A stretch of DNA of 64,000 bases from Streptomyces neyagawaensis. Its GTDB lineage: Bacteria; Actinomycetota; Actinomycetes; Streptomycetales; Streptomycetaceae. Positions 45,697 through 56,309 of this stretch are shown here, in pieces. How positions within the stretch are numbered: the stretch's first letter is position 1; the number at the start of each line of letters is the position of its first letter. Made by a program: the position numbers and the translations under genes. The stretch covers positions 1 through 64,000 of the forward strand of contig NZ_JAMGBG010000023.1 of assembly GCF_023516595.1 (NCBI RefSeq), in the 5' to 3' direction. The notes under the pieces are model-generated. The model was not told where the DNA came from. It saw only the letters and a list, made by a program, of their open reading frames with translations, and searched no databases.

Positions 45697-46647
45697 ATGG
45701 CGTACGACCTGATCACCATGGGGCGGATCGGTGTGGACCTCTATCCGCTGCAGACGGGGGTCCCGCTGCCGCAGGTGACGTCCTTCGGGAAGTTCCTCGG
45801 CGGATCGGCGACGAACGTCGCGGTGGCCGCCGCCCGGCTCGGCCGGGACACCGCCGTCATCACCCGCACGGGCGAGGACCCGTTCGGCGAGTACCTCCAC
45901 CAGGCGCTGCGGGACTTCGGCGTCGACGACCGCTGGGTGACACCGGTCCCCGGCCTCGCCACCCCGATCACGTTCTGCGAGGTCTTCCCGCCGGACGACT
46001 TCCCGCTGTACTTCTACCGCCGCCCCAAGGCGCCGGACCTGGAGATCGACGCCCACGAGCTGGACCTGGAGGCCATCCGCGAGGCCCGCATCTTCTGGGT
46101 CACCGGCACCGGTCTGAGCGAGGAGCCCAGCCGCACGGCGACGCTCGCGGCCCTCGCCCACCGGGCCAAGGCGGGCACGACGGTCTTCGACCTCGACTGG
46201 CGCCCCATGTTCTGGACCGAGCCGGCCGCGGCCCGCCCGTTCTACGAGGAGGCCCTGCGGCACACCACCGTCGCCGTCGGCAACCTGGACGAGGTCGAGG
46301 TCGCCACCGGCGTCCGCGAGCCGCACGCCGCCGCCGAGGCCCTGCTGGCCGCCGGGGTGGAACTCGCGGTGGTGAAGCAGGGCCCCAAGGGTGTCCTGGC
46401 GGTGCACCGCGACGGCACGACGGCCGAGGTGCCGCCGCTGCCGGTGAACGTCCTCAACGGACTGGGTGCCGGAGACGCCTTCGGCGGGTCCCTCTGCCAC
46501 GGCCTGCTCGAAGGCTGGGACCTGGAGCGGATCATGCGGCACGCCAACGCCGCCGGCGCCATCGTCGCCTCCCGCCTTGAGTGCTCCTCCGCGATGCCCA
46601 CCACCGAGGAGATCGAGGCCGCGGTCACGGCGGGGGAAGTGCGGTGA
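45697..46647 (+). CDS. iolC: 5-dehydro-2-deoxygluconokinase IolC
   Basis: A 316-residue PfkB-family kinase that phosphorylates 2-deoxy-5-keto-gluconate in myo-inositol breakdown. N-terminal GKFLGGSATNVAVAAARLG and C-terminal NGLGAGDAFGGSLCHG are the family signatures, with the catalytic Asp in GAGDAF. VTSFGKFLGGSATN is characteristic of IolC. ATG 45697 has GAAGGGA 6 nt upstream. Its stop overlaps the next start by GTGA, and it heads the five-gene rightward iol operon. Confidence 0.92.
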   Translation: MAYDLITMGRIGVDLYPLQTGVPLPQVTSFGKFLGGSATNVAVAAARLGRDTAVITRTGEDPFGEYLHQALRDFGVDDRWVTPVPGLATPITFCEVFPPDDFPLYFYRRPKAPDLEIDAHELDLEAIREARIFWVTGTGLSEEPSRTATLAALAHRAKAGTTVFDLDWRPMFWTEPAAARPFYEEALRHTTVAVGNLDEVEVATGVREPHAAAEALLAAGVELAVVKQGPKGVLAVHRDGTTAEVPPLPVNVLNGLGAGDAFGGSLCHGLLEGWDLERIMRHANAAGAIVASRLECSSAMPTTEEIEAAVTAGEVR

Positions 46648-47528
46648 GCGTCGACGTCTCCGCCCTGGTCCGCACCCGGGTCCACCACCCCGAGGCGATC
46701 GCCGAGGCCGCCGCCCGCCGCATCCGCCGCCCCCTGATCGGTGACTCCGGACGGCTGATGATCGTCGCCGCCGACCACCCGGCCCGCGGCGCGCTCTCCG
46801 TCGGCGACCGCAAGCTCGCCATGGCGAACCGCGCCGACCTCCTGGAACGGCTGTGCCTGGCCCTCGGCCGGCCCGGCGTCGACGGGGTGCTCGCGACCGC
46901 CGACATCCTCGACGACCTGCTCCTCCTCGGCGCCCTCGACGGCAAGGTCGTCATGGGCTCGATGAACCGCGGCGGGCTCGTCGGCGCCTCCTTCGAACTG
47001 GACGACCGTTTCACCGGCCACCGCCCCGAGGACATCGAGCGGCTCCGTTTCGACGCCGGCAAGCTGCTGCTGCGCGTCGACTACGACGACCCGGGCTCCC
47101 TCGACACCCTGGAGTCCACCGCGCACGCCGTGGACGCCATGGCCGAGCGGCGGCTCCCCGTCTTCGTCGAGCCGTTCATCAGCCGCCGCGACCCCGTCAC
47201 CGGCAAGGTCAGGAACGACCTCTGCGCCGACGCGGTCACCAAGTCGATCGCCATAGCCGCCGGACTCGGCGGCACCTCGGCGTACACCTGGCTGAAGGTG
47301 CCCGTCACCGAGAACCCCGACGACATGGCCCGCGTCATGGAGACCTCGACCCTGCCCGCCGTCCTTCTCGGCGGAGATGTCGGCGAGGACCAGGAGGGGG
47401 CGTACGAGAAGTGGCGGGGCGCCCTGCAACTGCCCACCGTCCAGGGCCTGGTGGTCGGCCGCTCGTTGCTCTACCCGGCGGACGACGATGTGACCGCCGC
47501 CGTGGACACCGCCGTAGGACTGCTGTGA
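46644..47528 (+). CDS. (beta/alpha)8 aldolase-like protein of inositol catabolism (Cgl0159/IolJ-like)
   Basis: A 294-residue barrel protein resembling the uncharacterised actinobacterial Cgl0159 family and LacD/DeoC-type aldolases. VAADHPARGALSVGD, DPVTGKVRNDL, YTWLKVPVTE and LLGGDVGEDQEGAY are prominent. A Lys in TWLKVP could be the Schiff-base residue. It sits between iolC and iolB, overlapping iolC by 4 bp. This position suggests it cleaves the IolC product into dihydroxyacetone phosphate and malonic semialdehyde, the IolJ step. That assignment is inference. Confidence 0.8.
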   Translation: MSVDVSALVRTRVHHPEAIAEAAARRIRRPLIGDSGRLMIVAADHPARGALSVGDRKLAMANRADLLERLCLALGRPGVDGVLATADILDDLLLLGALDGKVVMGSMNRGGLVGASFELDDRFTGHRPEDIERLRFDAGKLLLRVDYDDPGSLDTLESTAHAVDAMAERRLPVFVEPFISRRDPVTGKVRNDLCADAVTKSIAIAAGLGGTSAYTWLKVPVTENPDDMARVMETSTLPAVLLGGDVGEDQEGAYEKWRGALQLPTVQGLVVGRSLLYPADDDVTAAVDTAVGLL

Positions 47529-47535
47529 GGGCCGC

Positions 47536-48384
47536 ATGACACACAAGACCGAGCTGTACGTCCCCAAGGGGACGACCGCCCACGGGGGGTACGCCCTCGA
47601 CATCGGCCCCGAGCAGGCCGGCTGGACCCACAGCAGCCTGCGCGTCGTGGAGTTGGGGCCGGGCGGCGAGCACACCTTCACCACCGGGGACAGCGAATGG
47701 ATCGTGCTGTCCCTCAACGGCGCCTGTACGGTTCGGGTATCGGAGGATCCGAACGAATCGGACGGCGACGGCACCGCAGAGTTCGACATCCTGGGCCGCG
47801 AGGACGTGTTCGCCGGAGTCTCCGACTTCGTCTACGCGCCCCGCGACGCCCGGGTACAGATCGCCTCCGGCGCGGGAGGCCGCTTCGCTTTGGCAGGAGC
47901 GAGGTGCGAGCGACGACTCCCCGCCCGCTACGGCCCCGCGCCGGAGGTTCCCGTCGAAGACCGCGGCAGCGGCAACTGCGCTCGCCAGGTGCGCAACTTC
48001 GCCTCCGCCGACGCCTTCGAGTGCGACAAGCTCATCACCGTCGAGGTCATCACCCCGGGCGGCAACTGGTCCTCGTACCCGCCGCACAAGCACGACGAGA
48101 ACCGGCCGGGGGAGGAGACCGAGCTGGAGGAGATCTACTACTTCGAGATCGACGGCCCGAACGGCTTCGGCTACCAGCGGGTGTTCCCCTCCCGCGAGGG
48201 AGGCTCCGACGTCCTCGCCGAGGTCCGCTCGGGTGACGCCGTCCTCGTCCCCGACGGCTGGCACGGCCCGTCCATCGCGCAGCCCGGCCACAGCATGTAC
48301 TACCTGAATGTGATGGCCGGTCCGGGCACCGAGCGGCAATGGCGGATCTGCTTCCACCCGGATCACACGGAGGGATACCGATGA
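47536..48384 (+). CDS. iolB: 5-deoxy-glucuronate isomerase IolB
   Basis: A 282-residue bicupin that isomerises 5-deoxy-glucuronate to 2-deoxy-5-keto-gluconate. The metal-binding motif is SSYPPHKHDEN with the following EEIYYFEI, and RVFPSREG and VPDGWHGPSIAQPGHSMYY complete the second cupin. It starts 7 bp after the aldolase gene and overlaps iolD by ATGA. Confidence 0.93.
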   Translation: MTHKTELYVPKGTTAHGGYALDIGPEQAGWTHSSLRVVELGPGGEHTFTTGDSEWIVLSLNGACTVRVSEDPNESDGDGTAEFDILGREDVFAGVSDFVYAPRDARVQIASGAGGRFALAGARCERRLPARYGPAPEVPVEDRGSGNCARQVRNFASADAFECDKLITVEVITPGGNWSSYPPHKHDENRPGEETELEEIYYFEIDGPNGFGYQRVFPSREGGSDVLAEVRSGDAVLVPDGWHGPSIAQPGHSMYYLNVMAGPGTERQWRICFHPDHTEGYR

Positions 48385-50270
48385 CCACCGGGACCACGCG
48401 GCTCACCGTGGCGCAGGCGCTGGTGCGGTTCCTCGCCGCCCAGTACACCGAGCGGGACGGCGAGCGGCAGCGGCTGATCGGCGCCACCTGGGGCATCTTC
48501 GGCCACGGCAACGTCGCGGGCCTCGGCCAGGCCCTCGTCGAGTACGCCGACGTGATGCCGTACCACCAGGGCCGCAACGAACAGGCCATGGTGCACGCGG
48601 CCGTCGGCTACGCCCGCCAGTCGGGCCGCCTGTCCACGCACGCCGTGACGACGTCGATCGGCCCCGGCGCCACCAACCTCGTCACCGGCGCCGCCCTCGC
48701 CACCATCAACCACCTGCCGGTGCTGCTCCTGCCCGGCGACACCTTCGCGACCCGGCCCGCGGACCCGGTCCTCCAGCAGCTCGAAGTGCCGTACGCGGGC
48801 GACATCAGCGTCAACGACACGCTGCGCCCGGTGTCGCGGTACTTCGACCGGGTCACCCGCCCCGAGGCGCTGATCCCGGCCGCCCTCCAGGCGATGCGGG
48901 TCCTCACGGACCCCGTCGACACGGGCGCCGTGACGCTCGCGCTGCCGCAGGACGTGCAGGCGGAGGCGTACGACTGGCCGGAGGAGTTCTTCGCCGAACG
49001 GACCTGGCACGTACGCCGACCCGCGCCGGACTCGACCGAACTCGCCGACGCGGTACGGGTGATCCGCGAGGCTCGCCGTCCGCTGATCGTCGCCGGCGGC
49101 GGTGTCCACCACGCCCGCGCCGAGGAGGTGCTCGCCGAACTCGCCGACGCCACCGGCATCCCCGTCGCCTCCACGCAGGCCGGCAAGGGCTCCCTGCGGT
49201 ACGACCACCCGCAGGACGTCGGTGCCATAGGCCACACCGGCACCGCGACGGCCAACGAACTCGCCCGCACCGCCGACCTGGTGATCGGTGTGGGCACCCG
49301 GTACACGGACTTCACCACCGCCTCCGGCACCCTCTTCGCCGCCGACGGCGTCCGCTTCCTCAACCTCAACATCGCGCCCTACGACGGCCACAAGCTCTCC
49401 GGGCTGCCGCTGATCGCGGACGCGCGGGCCGGCCTGGAGGAACTGACGCAGGCGCTGGAGCTGCACGGCCACCGGGTCGCGGACGCGTACGTCGCCGAGT
49501 ACGGCGAGGACAAGCAGCGCTGGGAGCACCGCGTCGACGCCTGCTACGAGGCGGAGGAGCCGGACACCCGGCCCACCCAGGCCCAGGTCCTCGGCCTTCT
49601 CGACGAGATCGCCGACGAGTCCGACATCCTCATCAACGCGGCCGGGTCCCTCCCCGGTGACCTGCACAAACTGTGGCGGACGCGGTCGCGGGACCAGTAC
49701 CACCTGGAGTACGGCTACTCCTGCATGGGATATGAGATCCCGGCCGCGATCGGGGTCCGCATGGCCGCTCCCGGGCGCCCGGTGTGGGCGCTGGTCGGCG
49801 ACGGCACGTATCTGATGATGCCGACGGAGATCGTGACGGCCGTCCAGGAGAACGTGCCGATCAAGGTGCTGCTGGTGCAGAACCACGGGTACGCCTCGAT
49901 CGGCGGCCTGTCGGAGTCGGTGGGCGGGGAGCGGTTCGGCACCGCCTACCGGCACCGGAACCCGGACGACGGCACGTTCACGGGCGCCCCGCTGCCGGTG
50001 GACCTCGCCGCCAACGCGGCCAGCCTCGGCATGCGCGTCCTACGCGCCAAGACGGTCCGCGACCTGCGGGCGGCCCTCGCGGAGGCACGGGCCGCCGACA
50101 CTCCCACTTGTGTCTACGTGGAGACCGAAACCGCAGACACAGTGTCGGGCCCGCCCCCGGCGCAGGCCTGGTGGGATGTACCTGTGGCCGAGACCGCGAC
50201 CCGAGCGTCGGCGGTCAAGGCACGCGAGGAGTACGACCGGCACGTCTCTACCCGACGCCGCCATCTGTAA
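48381..50270 (+). CDS. iolD: 3D-(3,5/4)-trihydroxycyclohexane-1,2-dione hydrolase IolD
   Basis: A 629-residue thiamine-diphosphate enzyme that opens the trihydroxycyclohexanedione ring to 5-deoxy-glucuronate. The N-terminal pyrimidine domain includes YHQGRNEQAMVHAAVGYA with the conserved Glu. The C-terminal diphosphate domain has GDGTYLMMPTEIVTAVQE with LLVQNHGYASIG. ATG 48381 overlaps the iolB stop, so translation is coupled. The length is normal for the family. Confidence 0.94.
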   Translation: MTTGTTRLTVAQALVRFLAAQYTERDGERQRLIGATWGIFGHGNVAGLGQALVEYADVMPYHQGRNEQAMVHAAVGYARQSGRLSTHAVTTSIGPGATNLVTGAALATINHLPVLLLPGDTFATRPADPVLQQLEVPYAGDISVNDTLRPVSRYFDRVTRPEALIPAALQAMRVLTDPVDTGAVTLALPQDVQAEAYDWPEEFFAERTWHVRRPAPDSTELADAVRVIREARRPLIVAGGGVHHARAEEVLAELADATGIPVASTQAGKGSLRYDHPQDVGAIGHTGTATANELARTADLVIGVGTRYTDFTTASGTLFAADGVRFLNLNIAPYDGHKLSGLPLIADARAGLEELTQALELHGHRVADAYVAEYGEDKQRWEHRVDACYEAEEPDTRPTQAQVLGLLDEIADESDILINAAGSLPGDLHKLWRTRSRDQYHLEYGYSCMGYEIPAAIGVRMAAPGRPVWALVGDGTYLMMPTEIVTAVQENVPIKVLLVQNHGYASIGGLSESVGGERFGTAYRHRNPDDGTFTGAPLPVDLAANAASLGMRVLRAKTVRDLRAALAEARAADTPTCVYVETETADTVSGPPPAQAWWDVPVAETATRASAVKAREEYDRHVSTRRRHL

Positions 50271-50286
50271 GAAGGAGTCTTTCGGC

Positions 50287-51789
<1,503 letters not shown>

Positions 51790-51803
51790 GGCCCGGCCTC
51801 CCT

Positions 51804-51832
51804 CTCCCCGCACCCCCTCAGGGTGCGGGGAG
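51804..51832 (+). terminator. Terminator of the iol operon
   Basis: A perfect 12-bp stem (ctccccgcaccc and complement) with a 5-nt loop starts 14 bp after the mmsA stop codon. Confidence 0.85.
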
Positions 51833-52031
51833 CCGCATGTCCGGGGTGTGGGGAACCGAAGCGGGCGACCGCCGGGCCGTCCCCGCTTATCAGGTTGCTG
51901 TCGAGTCCGTCCCGCGCCCCCGCATACCGCGACCGCTGTATGCCGAATTCCTCCCGTACGACCGTGGGATGGCCCACTCCTCCGCCCCGAGGGTGCCGTG
52001 GGTCACCCCCGGTGCCCCGTACCGTTGACGC

Positions 52032-54890
52032 ATGGATCTTCGACTGACCGGGCCGCGACTGCGCGGGGCGCTGCGGCGGCGGCCGCGGCGGGCCCTCGCC
52101 GCCGTGGCCGCCGTCGTCGTGCTCGCCGGGGCCGGTACCTGGACGGCCACCGCCTCGGACGAGGCGGCGCCGGTGAAGCGCACGGACCAGGCCATGGCCA
52201 TGGGCGAGGGCGTCCGCATCGACACCTCGTACTTCACCTCCGGCGCCACCGGCCGCCGTCCGGCCGTCCTGCTCGGGCACGGCTTCGGCGGCAGCAAGAA
52301 CGACGTACGACGCCAGGCCGAGGACCTCGCCCGCGACGGCTACGCCGTGCTGACCTGGTCGGCGCGCGGCTTCGGCGACTCGACCGGAAAGATCGGGCTG
52401 AACGACCCGAAGGCCGAGGTCGCCGACGTCTCCCGGCTGATCGACTGGCTCGCGAAGCGCCCCGAGGTCCAGCTGGACAAGAAGGGCGACCCGCGCGTGG
52501 GCGCCGCCGGCGCCTCCTACGGCGGGGCGATCTCCCTGCTGGCCGCCGGGTACGACGACCGGGTCGACGCCATCGCCCCGGCCATTACCTACTGGAACCT
52601 CGCGGACGCCCTGTTCCCGAACGGCGTGTTCAAGAAGCTCTGGGCCGGCCTGTTCTTCAACACCGGCGGCGGCTGCGCCAAGTTCGAGGCCGACCTGTGC
52701 GCGATGTACGACCGGGTCGCCGAGTCCGGCGAGCCGGACGCGCAGGCGATCAAGCTCCTTGAGGAGCGCAGCCCCGAGGCCGTCGGCGACCGCATCAAGG
52801 TGCCGACGCTGCTGCTCCAGGGCCAGACCGACTCCCTCTTCCCGCTAGGCCAGGCCGACGCCGCCGCCAAGGCGATCAAGGCCAACGGCGCGCCCGTCGA
52901 CGTCGACTGGATCTCCGGCGGCCACGACGGCGGCGACATGGAGACCGGCCGCGTCCAGTCCCGCGTCGAGGCCTGGTTCGACCGCTACCTCAAGGGCGAC
53001 AAGAGCGCCGACACCGGCTCCGCGTTCCGCGTCACCCGCACCCTCGGCACCGGCTCCGGCGACGGCGAGCCCCGCCTGAGCGGCACCACCGACGACACCT
53101 ACCCGGGCCTGGAGAGCGACCGCCGGTCCATCGCCCTCACCGGACGCGAGCAGAGCTTCGAGAACCCGGCCGGCGCCAGCCCGCCCGCCCTCTCGGCCCT
53201 GCCCGGCATCGGCGGCGCCGCCGGCGGCCTCTCCCAGCTGTCCTCGCTCGGCGTGAGCCTGTCGCTGGACTTCCCCGGCCAGTTCGCCGCCTTCCAGTCC
53301 AGGCCCGTCACGGACGACCTCCAGATCACCGGCTCGCCCACGGCGACCGTCCATGTGAAGTCCACCAGCGACGACGCCGTCCTCTTCGCCAAGGTCTACG
53401 ACGTCGGCCGCGGCGGCGCCTCCCAGGTGCTGCCCTCCCAGCTCGTCCAGCCCGTGCGGGTCGAGGGCGCCAAGGCCGGCAAGGACGTGCGGATCACCCT
53501 CCCGGCCATCGACCACGAACTCGACGACGGCCACAGCCTGCGCCTGGTCCTCGCCTCCACCGACCTCGGCTACGCCTCCCCGGCCGCTCCGGCGACGTAC
53601 ACCGTCTCCCTGAAGGGCGACCTGGAGGTGCCGACCCCGCTCGGCGGCGCCGACCGCTCGGACATCCTGCCCGCCTGGGTCTGGTACCTGCCGATCGGCG
53701 GCGCGGCCGTCGCGGCCGTCCTGCTCGTCACCGGCCGCCGCCGCATCACGACGCCCGCCCCCGATCCGGCGCTCGCCGAGGTCCCGCTCCAGATCACCGA
53801 CCTCAGCAAGAAGTACAAGAACGGCGACCGGTACAGCGTCCGCGACCTGTCCTTCCGCGTCGAGAAGGGCCAGGTGCTCGGTCTCCTCGGCCCGAACGGC
53901 GCCGGCAAGACCACGACCCTGCGCATGCTGATGGGCCTGATCCAGCCGGACGGCGGCGAGATCCGCGTCTTCGGCCACGCGATCGTGCCGGGCGCACCCG
54001 TCCTTTCGCGCGTCGGCGCCTTCGTCGAGGGCGCCGGTTTCCTCCCGCACCTGTCCGGCCGGGAGAACCTGGAGCTGTACTGGCGGGCCACCGGCCGCCC
54101 CGCCGAGGACGCCCACCTGGAGGAGGCGTTGGAGATCGCCGGCCTCGGCGACGCCCTCGCCCGCGCGGTGCGCACCTACTCCCAGGGCATGCGCCAGCGC
54201 CTGGCCATCGCCCAGGCCATGCTCGGCCTGCCCGACCTGCTGATCCTCGACGAGCCGACCAACGGTCTCGACCCGCCGCAGATACGCGAGATGCGCGAGG
54301 TCGTCATCCGTTATGCGGCGGGCGGCCGCACGGTCATCGTCTCCAGCCACCTGCTGGCGGAAGTAGAGCAGTCCTGCACGCACCTGGTGGTCATGGACCG
54401 CGGCCGACTGGTCCAGGCGGGCCCTGTCGGCGACATCATCGGCGGCGGAGACACCCTGCTCGTCGGCCTTGCCTCCGACATCACCGACCCGGTGCTGGAC
54501 AAGGTGTCGGCGCTGCCGGAGGTGGAGACGGCGGTACGAACGGAGGGCGGCCTGCTGGTACGGCTCGCGCCGTCGCCGTCGCCGTCGCCGTCGACACCGC
54601 CCTCGGGTAACGGGACGCGGGCCTCCGGGACGGTCTCCGGCTCGGCCGCGGCCTTGGACACGGACGGCGCCCAACAGGCCGCCGGCCCGGTGGCCGTGGC
54701 GGTCGCGCCCCACGCCGACGAGTCCTCGGCGGCAGCCGGTCCGCAGGCGGGCGCCCCCGGCGCCCCGGGCTCCGCGGCCGCTGCCCGACTCCTCGTCGAG
54801 CTCGTCCGGCTGGACGTGCCCGTCGCCTCCCTCGGCCCCCACCGCCGTCTGGAGGACGTCTTCCTCACCCTGATCGGAGGTTCCGGATGA
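52032..54890 (+). CDS. Exported S15-type alpha/beta hydrolase fused to an ABC-2 ATPase
   Basis: This 952-residue chimeric protein starts with an Arg-rich, hydrophobic signal-anchor (about 17-38). An X-Pro-dipeptidyl-peptidase/CocE-like hydrolase follows: GHGFGG oxyanion region, nucleophile in GASYGG near 160, acid in QGQTDSLFPL near 266, His in SGGHDGG near 298. A PepX C-terminal-like beta-sandwich spans about 330-540 and a second transmembrane helix about 549-568. Then comes an ABC-2 ATPase with GPNGAGKT near 620, YSQGMRQR and LLILDEPTNGLD. Topology predicts hydrolase outside and ATPase inside. A Ser-Pro-repeat linker lies near 848-860. Its stop overlaps the permease start by ATGA. Confidence 0.9.
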   Translation: MDLRLTGPRLRGALRRRPRRALAAVAAVVVLAGAGTWTATASDEAAPVKRTDQAMAMGEGVRIDTSYFTSGATGRRPAVLLGHGFGGSKNDVRRQAEDLARDGYAVLTWSARGFGDSTGKIGLNDPKAEVADVSRLIDWLAKRPEVQLDKKGDPRVGAAGASYGGAISLLAAGYDDRVDAIAPAITYWNLADALFPNGVFKKLWAGLFFNTGGGCAKFEADLCAMYDRVAESGEPDAQAIKLLEERSPEAVGDRIKVPTLLLQGQTDSLFPLGQADAAAKAIKANGAPVDVDWISGGHDGGDMETGRVQSRVEAWFDRYLKGDKSADTGSAFRVTRTLGTGSGDGEPRLSGTTDDTYPGLESDRRSIALTGREQSFENPAGASPPALSALPGIGGAAGGLSQLSSLGVSLSLDFPGQFAAFQSRPVTDDLQITGSPTATVHVKSTSDDAVLFAKVYDVGRGGASQVLPSQLVQPVRVEGAKAGKDVRITLPAIDHELDDGHSLRLVLASTDLGYASPAAPATYTVSLKGDLEVPTPLGGADRSDILPAWVWYLPIGGAAVAAVLLVTGRRRITTPAPDPALAEVPLQITDLSKKYKNGDRYSVRDLSFRVEKGQVLGLLGPNGAGKTTTLRMLMGLIQPDGGEIRVFGHAIVPGAPVLSRVGAFVEGAGFLPHLSGRENLELYWRATGRPAEDAHLEEALEIAGLGDALARAVRTYSQGMRQRLAIAQAMLGLPDLLILDEPTNGLDPPQIREMREVVIRYAAGGRTVIVSSHLLAEVEQSCTHLVVMDRGRLVQAGPVGDIIGGGDTLLVGLASDITDPVLDKVSALPEVETAVRTEGGLLVRLAPSPSPSPSTPPSGNGTRASGTVSGSAAALDTDGAQQAAGPVAVAVAPHADESSAAAGPQAGAPGAPGSAAAARLLVELVRLDVPVASLGPHRRLEDVFLTLIGGSG

Positions 54891-55750
54891 GCACGCTCGC
54901 AGCAGAGTCGGGCGAGGTGGCCTCCGGCTACCGGGCGGGCCAGACCCTGCCGTTCCGTATCGAGCTCGTACGGCAGCTGAAACGACGGCGCACGTTCGTC
55001 ATGGGCGGGATACTGGCCGCGCTGCCGCTCGTGCTGCTCATCGCCTTCCAGCTCGGCGGGCCGGGCGAGGGCAACAACCGGGTGAACCTGATGGACACGG
55101 CCACGGCGTCGGGGGCGAACTTCGCCGCGGTGAACCTGTTCGCCTCCGCCGGCTTCCTCCTCGTCATCCCCGTGGCGCTGTTCTGCGGGGACACCGTCGC
55201 CTCCGAGGCGAGCTGGTCGTCGCTGCGCTATCTGCTCGCGGCACCCGTGCCGCGAGCCCGGCTGCTGTGGTCCAAGCTCCTCGTCGGGCTCACCCTCAGC
55301 CTGGGCGCGATGGTGCTGCTGCCGGTCGTCGCCCTGGCCGTCGGCACGGCGGCGTACGGCTGGGGCCCACTGCAACTGCCCGTCGGCGGCACACTGTCCG
55401 CCGGCACAGCCGGCCAGCGCCTGGTGATCGTGGTGGCGTACATCTTCGTGTCGCAACTGGTCACCGCTGGGCTCGCGTTCTGGCTCTCCACCAGGACGGA
55501 CGCGCCGCTGGGCGCGGTCGGCGGCGCGGTGGGACTGACCATCTTCGGCAACGTGCTCGACGAGGTGACGGCTCTCGGTGACTGGCGCGACTTCGTTCCC
55601 GCCCACTGGCAGTACGCCTGGCTCGACGCCGTCCAGCCGCAGCCCCAGTGGGACGACATGATCCAGGGCGTCTCGCTGTCAACAACGTACGCCCTCGTGC
55701 TGTTCGCCCTGGCCTTCCGCGGTTTCGGGCGCAAGGACGTCGTCTCCTAG
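54887..55750 (+). CDS. ABC-2 type transporter permease
   Basis: A 287-residue membrane protein with about six hydrophobic segments: one after RRRTFVMGGILAALPLVLLI, then at FASAGFLLVIPVALF, LVGLTLSLGAMVLLPVVALAV and further on. It has the layout of ABC-2 exporter permeases. Its ATG overlaps the stop of the hydrolase-ATPase gene (ATGA), so it is the membrane partner of that ATPase. Charged residues at the N-terminus (ELVRQLKRRR) suit a cytoplasmic coupling helix. The cargo is unknown. Confidence 0.87.
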   Translation: MSTLAAESGEVASGYRAGQTLPFRIELVRQLKRRRTFVMGGILAALPLVLLIAFQLGGPGEGNNRVNLMDTATASGANFAAVNLFASAGFLLVIPVALFCGDTVASEASWSSLRYLLAAPVPRARLLWSKLLVGLTLSLGAMVLLPVVALAVGTAAYGWGPLQLPVGGTLSAGTAGQRLVIVVAYIFVSQLVTAGLAFWLSTRTDAPLGAVGGAVGLTIFGNVLDEVTALGDWRDFVPAHWQYAWLDAVQPQPQWDDMIQGVSLSTTYALVLFALAFRGFGRKDVVS

Positions 55751-55861
55751 GCCAACGGAGGATCACCCACCGGTCTCGCCCCCGGCCGTGGCCGCATCGC
55801 AACCCAACCGCAACGCCGCGTGGCGCACATCCCGGTGCCCTCGCCGTGACGCCGGGGCCCG

Positions 55862-56063
55862 GTGGCGTTCGACCCTGAGACGGTCGCCGAGTACCGGCTC
55901 ATCGGCGACGACGACCGCCGGGTCGCCGACGAGGACTTCCGTGATGACCGCGTCGACTGCGGAGAGGTCGGTCGGTCCGGGCCACACGGTCACGGCCCTC
56001 TACGCGGTCCGCACGCGGTCCGGGGCCTCCGGCCGCCTCGCCGCGGTGACCGCCCTTAGCTGA
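55862..56063 (+). pseudogene. Remnant of a YfbK-like von Willebrand A-domain protein
   Basis: The fragment VAFDPETVAEYRLIGDDDRR...DEDFRDDRVDCGEV, and in another frame VGPGHTVTALYAVRTRSG, matches the C-terminal region of YfbK-type vWA-domain proteins. The two halves join correctly if one GGTC is removed from the GGTCGGTCGGTC run at 55966-55977, that is, a 4-bp tandem duplication has shifted the frame. Upstream DNA has a stop codon and no vWA domain. It is therefore a truncated, frameshifted pseudogene 111 bp after the permease. Confidence 0.75.
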
Positions 56064-56292
56064 AAGGGGTGAGGGTTTTCTTCGCCTTGACGGCGTGAAC
56101 CGCACCCGTGATGGAATTCTGTTCGTATTCTTCGGCTATATGTAAAATGCAGTGGAGCGCATGGTTCGGTGTTGAATTTCTCGCGAATTCGCCAGGGTGC
56201 GCCACCCCTTCCGCACAGTAGAAAAATCCATCAGCATGAATGGGCCGGGTCTGACCAGCCTGGGTGATGAGGGGGATATCGCCGTTTCCCAC
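56056..56292 (-). CDS. Doubtful small ORF in a low-GC stretch
   Basis: A 78-codon frame from GTG 56292 (MGNGDIPLITQAGQ) ends in KAKKTLTPFS. It has two cysteines and a TTA codon, and lies in an unusually AT-rich 250 bp. No Shine-Dalgarno sequence is evident before the GTG. The base composition could equally reflect the promoter region of the next rightward gene. No homology is recognised. Confidence 0.25.
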   Translation of the reverse strand: MGNGDIPLITQAGQTRPIHADGFFYCAEGVAHPGEFARNSTPNHALHCILHIAEEYEQNSITGAVHAVKAKKTLTPFS

Positions 56293-56309
56293 GGATCCGG
56301 AGGAACCTC

